This document shows, piece after piece, positions 57,213 to 64,000 of a stretch of DNA of 64,000 nt; the first letter of the stretch is position 1; the number at the start of each line of letters is the position of its first letter. Origin of the DNA: Phormidium willei BDU 130791 (GTDB taxonomy: Bacteria > Cyanobacteriota > Cyanobacteriia > Cyanobacteriales > Geitlerinemataceae); contig LSZA01000003.1 in assembly GCA_001637315.1 (NCBI GenBank), forward strand, positions 26,733 to 90,732, written 5' to 3'. A model generated the notes under the pieces. It ran no database searches, was not told the origin of the DNA, and saw nothing but the letters and a program-made list of their open reading frames with translations. The translations under genes and the position numbers were made by a program.

Positions 57213-57750
57213 CCGCCGCCGAGGCGAGAGGATAGACGGTGGGAGTCCACGAGGCCAGCCGCTGTAAGACCTGTTGGGCCTCCTCGACGATGGCGGGCCA
57301 GGCCGGTTCGTGAGACGCAGGAACATGAAGAAATATCGCTTGAGTGGGCAAGTTCGCGGCGGCGATCGCCGACAAAACCCGATAATAGGTAGCATTACAG
57401 ACAAAACGGCCCGCGTGATAACTCACATCCGTATGGGGGAGTCCCGCCACGAGATCCCAGACATTGATAGGGGTGCAGTAACTCCGTGACCCCTGCACCG
57501 CCCGGCGTTCCACCGTCAGACGCGATCGCCCCTCCGCCATTCCCCCCAAGACCACCCAGCGAGGCCGCTGGTGATAAATAGTCTCTAGGAGTTGGCTTGA
57601 GGCCCGCCGAGTGTCTACCGGAAGCCGTCGCAACAGTCGTGAGGGTTCGGGTAAGCCACCGCGATCGTGCAGTTGAGCCAAGAGATCATCACTGGAGTTA
57701 CTACGGTGATGGGGTTTCCAGATATCGAAAGATGACAACAGTAGGGACAT
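57184..57750 (-). CDS. Pyroglutamyl-peptidase I-like protein (peptidase C15)
   Basis: About 188 residues from ATG 57750. The fold is that of peptidase C15, which removes N-terminal pyroglutamate. The conserved glutamate appears in RLTVERRAV, the nucleophilic cysteine in AGRFVCNATYY, and the histidine in AIFLHVP. The usual GLAPGRSRIT is changed to GMAEGRSRLT. Spacing of these three suggests an intact active site, but the chain is shorter than E. coli-type Pcp (about 215). A longer frame to 57843 is unsupported. It overlaps the convergent permease gene by 29 bp. Confidence 0.78.
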   Translation of the reverse strand: MSLLLSSFDIWKPHHRSNSSDDLLAQLHDRGGLPEPSRLLRRLPVDTRRASSQLLETIYHQRPRWVVLGGMAEGRSRLTVERRAVQGSRSYCTPINVWDLVAGLPHTDVSYHAGRFVCNATYYRVLSAIAAANLPTQAIFLHVPASHEPAWPAIVEEAQQVLQRLASWTPTVYPLASAAVSDFAAVSG

Positions 57751-57839
57751 GGACCAGTTCATCGTTAACAGTGAGCAGCCAACAATTGTCCATTGTTGAT
57801 AATGGTTATTTCTAACTGTCCTCTGACCCTTGCCCTCTG

Positions 57840-59072
57840 TCAATCAGGCAACGAACAATCAGGCAACGAATGGTTGACCAGATTTTCGGGGTTCGGCACC
57901 ACCGAGGCGAAGGGTTTTTTAACGTCCGGGATGTCCTGACTAATTTTGACCATATTTTGGTAGTTATTTTGGGCCTTGAGTTCATACTCACGACGCTCTT
58001 GAGCCTCTTTGTCTCCATAGAGGAAGGAAAACAGCCCAAATCGTCGTCCTGCGGTCACATCCGTGGCTTCGTGCATGAGGGTACAGGAAAAAATCACGGC
58101 TGATCCTAAGCCTGGCCGATAGAGATGGCCGCCATATTCAGGAAAACGCAGATAGCCCCCTTCATACTCACCTGTGTTCAAGTTGAGAGACATGGCAAAG
58201 CGCCGATGGGCTGTGCCGCCAGTGGTATTATCCCGGTGGGGACGGAAATAGCCACCGCGACTCGAATCGTAACCACCGATGCGATAGTCTTCCCGACGAG
58301 TTACGTCAAAGGAAAAGGCCTTTTTCACTTCAGGAAAGACTCGTCGTTTCATCACGCTGTCAAGATAGCGCAATAACTCCAGGTCTTTGATGAAATGGTC
58401 GCGGCGGATTTTGTGGGAATAGTTGATTACGCCAATGGTTTTATTGCCTTCCCGTCGCATCGAGCCGGATTCACTGTTATCACCTTCCCATAACTCGATC
58501 AGATGTTGACAGATATCTGGGGGAAGCACTCGGGGAATGAGCAAGACGGGGGCTTGCTGGATCACCTCGCGGGGAGTCTCCTGGGGAATTTGGCGAATGT
58601 CATCTAAAATGGTGGCGATCGCCTGTTGAGGGTCAGCCAGGCTATAGATACCCATAATGGTTAAATTGGCATCGAGCAAGACCGCTGTGCGGCTATAAAT
58701 GGCATAGGGACCTTGCTCGGGATCGTCACTCTCCTGGTTGTAGAGAACTCCATATTGACGGCTGGTTTGACCGTTCACATCGGAGAGGAGAGTGAAGCTG
58801 AGTTGTTGATCATTTCGGAACTGTTGCCGCGCTTCGGGTGCATCGAGACTAATGCTAAACACTTGAGCGTTTAATGCCTCAAAATCGGCGATCGCCCCTT
58901 GGACTCCACGCACAATCTCTTGACATTTCGGGTTAGCGTCATGGCCATAAAACAGAAGTATCGTCGGCTTGCCCACCACATCGCGGAGAATGACATAATC
59001 ATTGTCGGGAGTCGGAAGTCCCAGAAGGGGAGCGGGATCACCAACACTCAGAGTTTGGGTTTGAAAAGCCAT
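57840..59072 (-). CDS. Redoxin / 2-oxoglutarate-Fe(II) dioxygenase fusion
   Basis: A 410-residue two-domain protein. Residues 8-165 are a peroxiredoxin/TlpA-type thioredoxin fold, with YGHDANPKCQEIV (Cys at about 50) in place of a canonical PxxxTxxC. Residues 175-385 form a prolyl-4-hydroxylase-type domain. Its iron ligands are His and Asp in YFRPHRDN (about 277-279) and His in TLMHEATDV (about 333), with the 2-oxoglutarate arginine in GRRFGLF. The set is complete, so hydroxylation of a protein or small molecule is plausible, possibly sensed or fuelled by the redox domain. The last ten codons contain an in-frame 15-bp tandem duplication. Confidence 0.88.
   Translation of the reverse strand: MAFQTQTLSVGDPAPLLGLPTPDNDYVILRDVVGKPTILLFYGHDANPKCQEIVRGVQGAIADFEALNAQVFSISLDAPEARQQFRNDQQLSFTLLSDVNGQTSRQYGVLYNQESDDPEQGPYAIYSRTAVLLDANLTIMGIYSLADPQQAIATILDDIRQIPQETPREVIQQAPVLLIPRVLPPDICQHLIELWEGDNSESGSMRREGNKTIGVINYSHKIRRDHFIKDLELLRYLDSVMKRRVFPEVKKAFSFDVTRREDYRIGGYDSSRGGYFRPHRDNTTGGTAHRRFAMSLNLNTGEYEGGYLRFPEYGGHLYRPGLGSAVIFSCTLMHEATDVTAGRRFGLFSFLYGDKEAQERREYELKAQNNYQNMVKISQDIPDVKKPFASVVPNPENLVNHSLPDCSLPD
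57841..57870. repeat. Perfect 15-bp tandem duplication at a stop codon
   Basis: CAATCAGGCAACGAA is present twice in tandem (57841-57855, 57856-57870). It covers the last ten codons of the redoxin-dioxygenase gene, whose terminal residues therefore read SLPDCSLPD; two bases of its stop codon are in the unit. Confidence 0.9.
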
Positions 59073-59216
59073 ATCGAGAACAGTCGACTATCGTCGTTGC
59101 ATCCAACCCATCTGTTATCGCTGATGAGGATGAAGCCCAGATGAAAGTAGGATGAGAATTTTCTCATTTTTCCCATTGTTTCTCATTGTGAGTTGGCGTC
59201 AGGCGATCGCCTCCCA

Positions 59217-59882
59217 TCAGCGAAAACGATAGCCGCAGCCTCTGACGGTTTCAATGCGATCGGTATTGAGTTTTTTGCGTAGATAGCCCACATAGACATC
59301 CACCACATTCGAGATGGGTTCAGCGTCATAGCCCCAAACATGGCTTAGAAGTTGAGTGCGACTGAGAACTTGGTCGCGATGGCGGAGGAAGGTTTCGATC
59401 AGGGTAAATTCTCGGGCTGACAACTCAATGAGGCGATCGCCGACATAAACGCGACGGGTGCGTAAGTCCAAGGAAATTTCTCCTACCGTTAGTTGCATGG
59501 CCGTACGGGGGCGATCGCGGTCTTGATGACGCAGTTGAACACGAACTCGGGCTAGAAGTTCTTCAAAACGAAAGGGTTTCGTGAGATAGTCGTCCGCCCC
59601 CCCTTCTAAGGCTGAAACTTTATCGTCAATGTCATCTCGAGCCGTGAGAATCACGATGGGGATATGTTCACCCCGGCCACGAATTTCGGCGATGGCCTGT
59701 AATCCGTCTTTTTTCGGAATCCCTAAATCGAGAACGAGCAAATCAAAATGCCGTCCTTCGGCCAGTTCGACCGTTGTTTCGCCATCACTGACAACAGTTG
59801 TTGTAAAACCATGAGCGCGAAATCCTTTTTCTAAAAAGGCAGTAATTCGCGGTTCATCTTCGGCGATCAGGATGCGAGGCAT
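59217..59882 (-). CDS. OmpR/PhoB family response regulator
   Basis: A 221-residue two-domain regulator. The receiver (1-118) has the acidic pair in AEDEPR, phospho-acceptor Asp52 in LVLDLG, the switch Thr in ILTARDD and Lys in LTKPFRF. The OmpR-type winged helix (about 130-220) ends with the YVGYLRKKLNTDRIETVRGCGYRF signature. It lies downstream of and in the same direction as the kinase gene, 86 bp apart. Targets are unknown. ATG 59882 gives the normal length; a longer frame to 59972 adds an atypical N terminus. Confidence 0.93.
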   Translation of the reverse strand: MPRILIAEDEPRITAFLEKGFRAHGFTTTVVSDGETTVELAEGRHFDLLVLDLGIPKKDGLQAIAEIRGRGEHIPIVILTARDDIDDKVSALEGGADDYLTKPFRFEELLARVRVQLRHQDRDRPRTAMQLTVGEISLDLRTRRVYVGDRLIELSAREFTLIETFLRHRDQVLSRTQLLSHVWGYDAEPISNVVDVYVGYLRKKLNTDRIETVRGCGYRFR

Positions 59883-59968
59883 GGGACAATCTGGCAAGAG
59901 ACAAAAGACATGAGATAAAAGACCAAAGGAGATTGACCTGTGGCTTGTTTTCAAGACGATCGCTCCCG

Positions 59969-61354
59969 TCAAGATGTTTCTAGGGGCAGATAAAGACGAA
60001 AGGTCGAACCTTGATCTATCATACTTTCAACCTGGATCTGACCTCCATGAGCTTGAGCGATCGCCCGTACAATCGCCAGACCTAAGCCTGAGCCATCCTC
60101 TTGGGACGTGATTCCATTGCCGCGCTCAAAACGCTCAAAAATTCGAGCTTGGTTCTCGGCTGTAATCCCGCATCCACAGTCTTTTAGCCAAATGCAGATC
60201 CAGTCCATTTCCCGCCCAGACCCCAAAATGATATCATCTCCGGGTTTCGTGTGTTTTGTGGCATTGTCCGCCAAGTTGATGAGAGCTTGGGTTAAACGCT
60301 TGCGATCGCCCACGAGTTTCACGTTCGGTCGTTCTGCAAGGCGCCAATGACGATCTCCTAAGGCTGTAATTTTCCTAAAAACGTCTTCCATCAGCTGAGG
60401 TAGATCAATCACCTCTAAATTTAAAAAATCGGGACGTTCTGACTTTGCAAGCAGCAACAAATTATTGATTAAGCCACTCATGCGATCGAGTTCATCTCCC
60501 ACAATTGCCATGGTTTCTTGCTGTTCGTTGGGGTCAAGTCCCATTAACTCTAAATGACCCTGAATAATCGTAATCGGAGTCCGTAATTCATGACCAATAT
60601 CATTGAGAAGGTCTCGTTGACTGGTGAACGCCATTTCTAGGCGATCGAGCATTTCATTAAAGCGTACGGTCAACTGGGTTAACTCATCATCGCCTCGGAC
60701 CGGAATACGCTGAGCCAGATTGCTCTCACTAATCGAGTCTACGGTTTCTCTGAGCACTCGTAGGGGACTGAGGGTGCGTCCTGCAACCCACCACATGAGG
60801 ATGGCAAATCCAATAAATACGCCTAACGACACTTGAATAGCAACAACAACGGCTTCGCGAATTTCGGCGATTTCTCCCTCCATCGATTGCACGATAATCA
60901 GCATGGCTTCGACCTCTTCGGTGGCGATCGCATGAGATCGATAAATCAAAGTATCTGTTCGGGTGGTATATTGTCCTTGTCTTGACACATCAAGACTCGC
61001 TAGTTGATTGAAGATATCGGGATTAGCTTGTAAGCTTTTAGGCAATGCACTTGGACTAGATTTATAGATTTTATTGTCTAAAAATGTGATGATAAAAATT
61101 CCATCATAAGGGACAGTTTGATGAATATACTCATCAAAAGCATCACGAACATTAGAAATTTTAACCTGATTTAAATCCCTAGATTCAAAATTAAATCGAG
61201 TATTGAAATTCTCGACTCCTTGATTTAAGTTATGGTGAGTTCGCTCTTGCAGCCGTAGCCACAACACTTGATAAATTGCCATGATTGATAAAATCATAGA
61301 GCCTATCATCAAGCCGAAGTAGCTCATTAAAATCCGTAAACGAATTCCAGACAT
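59969..61354 (-). CDS. Sensor histidine kinase
   Basis: A 461-residue membrane kinase. Two membrane helices (about 8-32 and 160-185) bracket a periplasmic sensor of about 125 residues with no recognised ligand fold. Then come HAMP (about 185-240), HisKA with the phospho-acceptor in DIGHELRTP (about 254), and an ATPase domain with NLADNATKH, DCGCGI and GSGLGLAIV boxes. The paired response regulator is encoded next. The stimulus is unknown. Confidence 0.93.
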   Translation of the reverse strand: MSGIRLRILMSYFGLMIGSMILSIMAIYQVLWLRLQERTHHNLNQGVENFNTRFNFESRDLNQVKISNVRDAFDEYIHQTVPYDGIFIITFLDNKIYKSSPSALPKSLQANPDIFNQLASLDVSRQGQYTTRTDTLIYRSHAIATEEVEAMLIIVQSMEGEIAEIREAVVVAIQVSLGVFIGFAILMWWVAGRTLSPLRVLRETVDSISESNLAQRIPVRGDDELTQLTVRFNEMLDRLEMAFTSQRDLLNDIGHELRTPITIIQGHLELMGLDPNEQQETMAIVGDELDRMSGLINNLLLLAKSERPDFLNLEVIDLPQLMEDVFRKITALGDRHWRLAERPNVKLVGDRKRLTQALINLADNATKHTKPGDDIILGSGREMDWICIWLKDCGCGITAENQARIFERFERGNGITSQEDGSGLGLAIVRAIAQAHGGQIQVESMIDQGSTFRLYLPLETS

Positions 61355-61429
61355 GGACGTTTTTTTTAGGGATTAACTCCGTTTATTAACTTACCTCACT
61401 CAAGCCATTGCCACTGTTTTTTGAGCTTA

Positions 61430-62047
61430 TCATGACTGTTGTAATCGCTGCTGGACTACCTCAATCGTGCGATCGCTCCACGCCATCATACCATGAGGAA
61501 TCACCGCCACCTGCACCACCTCACCAACCGGCAAACAGCAATGATGAGCCGGGACAATAATAAAATCCCAGACCGTCCAAATACTGGTCATCTCCACATC
61601 GAGAGTTGCAAGATCTTCATTTAAATCCTGCAACAAACGACTCCCTGGACGCATCTCTAACCCCGTTCGCCGGGGAAATGTGTACGCCAGCCAAGTTCCG
61701 AAATGCGGCGAAGCAATACTAATAAACCGTTGAACTCGGGCCGCGCCACCCAACCGTTGTAAATAATAGCGACTGACAATTCCTCCCATACTTAATCCCA
61801 CTAAATCAAACTGAGACTCAACGGGGATATGAGTTTCTACAAATTCCGCCAATTGTTTCGCTAAGTCTGACAAACTCAACGCACCCCAACGATGATATAA
61901 ATCTGGGGCATAGACCCTATAGCCATCCTCCTCTAATTGCTGTTTCATTTTCGCAAAAACTTTAGATTGGCGAAAAATTCCGTGAACCAAAACGACAACT
62001 CTATCAGACTTTTTATTGGATTTTTTTTCAGGCTGTTTATCAGACAT
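61430..62047 (-). CDS. Alpha/beta hydrolase, lipase-like
   Basis: About 205 residues from ATG 62047. The oxyanion motif VVVLVHGIF (about 17) and the nucleophile elbow GLSMGG (about 81) are those of triacylglycerol-lipase-like hydrolases; the histidine may be in VAVIPHGMMAW near the end. It is short for an esterase with a lid, so a minimal-fold lipase, thioesterase or acyltransferase-like activity is possible. It precedes nothing on its strand; the kinase gene lies 75 bp downstream. Confidence 0.82.
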   Translation of the reverse strand: MSDKQPEKKSNKKSDRVVVLVHGIFRQSKVFAKMKQQLEEDGYRVYAPDLYHRWGALSLSDLAKQLAEFVETHIPVESQFDLVGLSMGGIVSRYYLQRLGGAARVQRFISIASPHFGTWLAYTFPRRTGLEMRPGSRLLQDLNEDLATLDVEMTSIWTVWDFIIVPAHHCCLPVGEVVQVAVIPHGMMAWSDRTIEVVQQRLQQS

Positions 62048-62111
62048 AAGACCCCGACTTGCTAGAAACAACTACGGTCAACTCTCTTGAATAAAGCCCC
62101 ATCAAGACCCA

Positions 62112-62822
62112 TCAAGATAGCCAAAACGACTGTAAATAAAATGCTAACGTTGCACTCCCCACGGGAACCGTCAAGTTATCCAACCCTAAAGTTGAAAACG
62201 ATTCGAGTAGAGTGGCAACCGTTGCTACTAGCAAGCATACTAAGATGAGTTCGCTCCAGTTAGCCCCCGAGGCCAGTAATACAAACTGGCTGATGAGATA
62301 ACTAATCACAAACATGGCCGAGGTTCCCTCAACACTTTTCGTCATCCCTAAAACTCGATACCGATGACGACCAAACTGCATTCCCACTAACGCCGCACAT
62401 CCATCGCCCCAAGTCATAATCAGGATACCCAGCGCGGTATAGTAGGGGGAAGTTTGCCAGAATGCGGCAATCAAAACCCCAATACTGACGGCATAAAAGA
62501 ACGTCCCCAGGCTTTGACGACCAATACTATTGACCCCCGGAAGTAGAGGCAGCCAATAGGACAACAACGCCGCCAACCCAGCGACAATCGCCGCTACAAT
62601 ACCAATCCAGGCCGGGATTCCCAACCCCCAGGCGATGAGGATGACGTTTCCGGTGCCAATATGGACAATTTTACGGCTGAACTCAGGGTTCAGATGACGA
62701 CGGCGGTAGAGTCCTTCGGCGGTGGCTAAGACCAACCCCAACCAAACGACAACTAATCCACTGGAGAACCACAGAGGGATTGGGGTTAGGGAACGTCCGA
62801 ACTCTAGCATGACATCTGGCAC
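62112..62822 (-). CDS. Phytol/dolichol kinase-like membrane protein
   Basis: A 236-residue polytopic protein with about six membrane helices of the diacylglycerol/polyprenol kinase (VTE5/SEC59) family. The opening of the domain, NPEFSRKIVHIGTG, and the GDGCAALVGMQFGRHRY and KSVEGTSAM motifs match the family. In cyanobacteria the homologue phosphorylates phytol released from chlorophyll, feeding tocopherol synthesis. Start may be M1 or M5. Located upstream of the lipase-like gene on the same strand. Confidence 0.85.
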   Translation of the reverse strand: MPDVMLEFGRSLTPIPLWFSSGLVVVWLGLVLATAEGLYRRRHLNPEFSRKIVHIGTGNVILIAWGLGIPAWIGIVAAIVAGLAALLSYWLPLLPGVNSIGRQSLGTFFYAVSIGVLIAAFWQTSPYYTALGILIMTWGDGCAALVGMQFGRHRYRVLGMTKSVEGTSAMFVISYLISQFVLLASGANWSELILVCLLVATVATLLESFSTLGLDNLTVPVGSATLAFYLQSFWLS

Positions 62823-62871
62823 AAGAGGATTGAGGGAAGGGTGAGGGGGAGCGGAACACTCTCCATACTAT

Positions 62872-62910
62872 GGTTAATCAGGCCGGTTAATCAGGACCGT
62901 TAATCAGGCT
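62872..62910. repeat. 13-bp tandem repeat, three copies
   Basis: GGTTAATCAGGCC, GGTTAATCAGGAC and CGTTAATCAGGCT run in tandem in the divergent spacer between the phytol-kinase-like gene and yidD, and may overlap both promoters. Confidence 0.88.
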
Positions 62911-62993
62911 AGCTATCGGGATAGGGAACCCAAACCCGTTCTAGGAGCGTTCATCGCCGCCATACCATCATAGGAGTCTAGGAGGAAGCCTCA

Positions 62994-63251
62994 ATGTTGA
63001 CTGCGATCGCCAAAAAAGTATTATTAACCCTGATTCGGGCCTATCGTCTCCTGATTTCCCCCTGGACGTTGCCCTCCTGTCGTTTCCACCCCACCTGTTC
63101 GACCTACGCCGTCGAAGCCATTGAGCGATTTGGCCCCTGGCGAGGGGGTCTGTTGGCATTGCGCCGTCTGTTGCGCTGTCATCCCTTCCATCCTGGCGGA
63201 TATGATCCCGTTCCCCCCAAGGAGTCAACCGCCGGTGCTAAGGACACCTAG
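62994..63251 (+). CDS. yidD: Membrane protein insertion efficiency factor YidD
   Basis: An 85-residue peripheral membrane protein that helps YidC insert proteins. The family core reads [23 protein letters not shown] (about 14-37), followed by [14 protein letters not shown] and [14 protein letters not shown]. It starts with an amphipathic helix. An AGGAGG lies about 10 bases before the ATG. No yidC/rnpA adjoins, unlike in many bacteria. Length is normal for the family. Confidence 0.95.
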   Translation: MLTAIAKKVLLTLIRAYRLLISPWTLPSCRFHPTCSTYAVEAIERFGPWRGGLLALRRLLRCHPFHPGGYDPVPPKESTAGAKDT

Positions 63252-63370
63252 CCGCCGCTATGGTCATGATTCTGGGGGAGGAACAGCCGCCTAAAGTTGC
63301 TATGCTAAGTTTTATGACGGCGGCTTTCGGGGACTAAGGGTTCAGATCCTCTAACCCCGAAAGCTACGTC
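63252..63370 (+). other. Structured intergenic segment downstream of yidD
   Basis: GCTTTCGGGG (63323-63332) and CCCCGAAAGC (63355-63364) pair perfectly over 10 bp, with an outer GACG/CGTC pair (63316-63319, 63367-63370). An alternative pairing, GCCGCCG (63251-63257, sharing the last base of yidD) with CGGCGGC (63318-63324), would overlap the first stem. No U-tract follows either. The loop contains GGGTTCAGATCC but this is not a tRNA: no acceptor stem or D/anticodon arms surround it. Confidence 0.45.
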
Positions 63371-63511
63371 TTTGGAGAACAGAAATAGCCATTGACCGAT
63401 CGCATTAGACGTTAACTCAACTCAAAGCGAATACAATGAGAGAGTCGTTAAATGATTAACGGCCAACGGCTACTGTGCCAATTATCTTGCCGACTATCGA
63501 GGAGAACCCCA

Positions 63512-63979
63512 ATGGATTTTATTCCCGAATCAATTAAACCCTGGTTGAACTTTGTCCACCCCTTACTCATGTGGGTCATGTTGGCGATCGCCATCTATGC
63601 CCTCTATACCGGTCTCAAAGTCCGTAAACTGCGCTCAGCCAGCGGCGAAGAGAAAAAAGAGCTCGTTCAAGGAGATTTCCGCAGCAAACACTTCAAAATC
63701 GGCTCACTGCTGTTAGTGGGCATCGTCCTCGGGGCGATCGGTGGTATGTCCGTCACCTACATTAACAACGGTAAACTCTTCGTGGGTCCCCACTTACTCG
63801 CGGGACTCGGCATGATGGGGCTCGTCGCGCTCTCAGCGTCCCTGGCCCCACTCATGCAACGAGGCAAAGACTGGGCGCGTTACAGCCATATCAGCCTCAA
63901 TATCGCCGTCGTCGGCTTATTTGCTTGGCAGGCGGTTAGCGGGATCAGCATTCTGCAACGGATTTTAGAAAACTTCTAG
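63512..63979 (+). CDS. DUF4079 family membrane protein
   Basis: A 155-residue protein with four membrane segments (about 12-32, 60-80, 90-110, 125-145). It starts with MDFIPESIKPWLNFVHPLL and has histidines in FVHPLLMW, SKHF, GPHLLAG and YSHISLN that could bind heme as in cytochrome b561-like DUF4079 proteins. Function unknown; it may carry electrons or ferric reductase activity. ATG 63512 is preceded by GAGGAGA, which decides it over 63452. The gene ends just before the window edge. Confidence 0.83.
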   Translation: MDFIPESIKPWLNFVHPLLMWVMLAIAIYALYTGLKVRKLRSASGEEKKELVQGDFRSKHFKIGSLLLVGIVLGAIGGMSVTYINNGKLFVGPHLLAGLGMMGLVALSASLAPLMQRGKDWARYSHISLNIAVVGLFAWQAVSGISILQRILENF

Positions 63980-64000
63980 TCTCCCCTGGGGGCCAACCGG

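Noticed and set aside
63323..63364. Possible tRNA suggested by GGGTTCAGATCC inside a hairpin
   Set aside because: No D arm, anticodon arm or CCA-adjacent acceptor stem; the 10-bp stem is a simple hairpin.

Overview
The window looks like a chromosomal segment of a filamentous cyanobacterium, probably an Oscillatoriales lineage near Phormidium, Geitlerinema or Sodalinema. Evidence: a three-repeat phycobilisome core-membrane linker (ApcE), an NdhF3/NdhD3/CupA CO2-uptake module, an Atp1-first ATP synthase operon with separate b and b' subunits, a cytochrome b6f Rieske protein, a CRR6-like NDH-1 factor, very frequent GCGATCGC (HIP1-type) octamers, and pyrimidine-rich heptamer repeats between genes. 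The genus is inferred; no rRNA or tRNA gene was found, and no CRISPR array or prophage.

Layout. 0.1-14.5 kb: housekeeping genes (DUF928-type secreted protein coupled to mutS, a UbiB/ABC1 kinase, an MsbA-like exporter, an L,D-transpeptidase, a CobW-type GTPase, a LOG protein, trxA, guaB3). 15-20.1 kb: ndhF3-ndhD3-cupA behind a promoter overlapped by a perfect palindrome and ended by a strong terminator. 20.5-24.7 kb: a 1405-residue secreted-type 5'-nucleotidase multidomain protein. 24.8-25.3 kb: the wreck of a XhoI/PaeR7I-type restriction-modification system. 25.5-31.1 kb: an ABC-2 permease, a small secreted protein, apcE and a methyltransferase. 31.4-37.6 kb: the complete atp1-a-c-b'-b-delta-alpha-gamma operon and its terminator, followed by an orphan consensus promoter that reads into a non-coding structured stretch.

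37.9-49.7 kb: a DUF1350 hydrolase, an internally deleted IS200/IS605-type tnpB, a duplicated-module C39-like protein, a PetC2-like Rieske protein, a membrane protein of a plastid-related family, ddl with a translationally overlapping acetyltransferase, a phosphoribosyltransferase, and a beta-helix/RTX protein. 49.7-64 kb: a VOC protein, a YqiJ/flotillin pair, a GT9 glycosyltransferase, a CRR6-type factor, a 126-bp MITE with target-site duplication just upstream of a Fur-family regulator, an orphan DppC-type permease, a pyroglutamyl-peptidase-like protein, a redoxin/prolyl-hydroxylase fusion, a histidine kinase/response regulator pair, a lipase-like hydrolase, a phytol-kinase-like protein, yidD and a DUF4079 protein.

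Themes. The energy genes form one physiological set: NDH-1MS converts CO2 to bicarbonate using cyclic electron flow, CRR6 helps build NDH-1, the Rieske protein serves b6f, ApcE harvests light, and the F-ATPase uses the proton gradient. The accessory story is one of decay and slippage: an RM relic, a collapsed transposon, a MITE, and several 12-16 bp tandem duplications, three of which span or touch a stop codon. I did not find a convincing entirely new multigene system. The strongest undescribed candidates are the orphan promoter with its putative small RNA or microprotein downstream of the ATP synthase operon, the MITE, and the RM relic.
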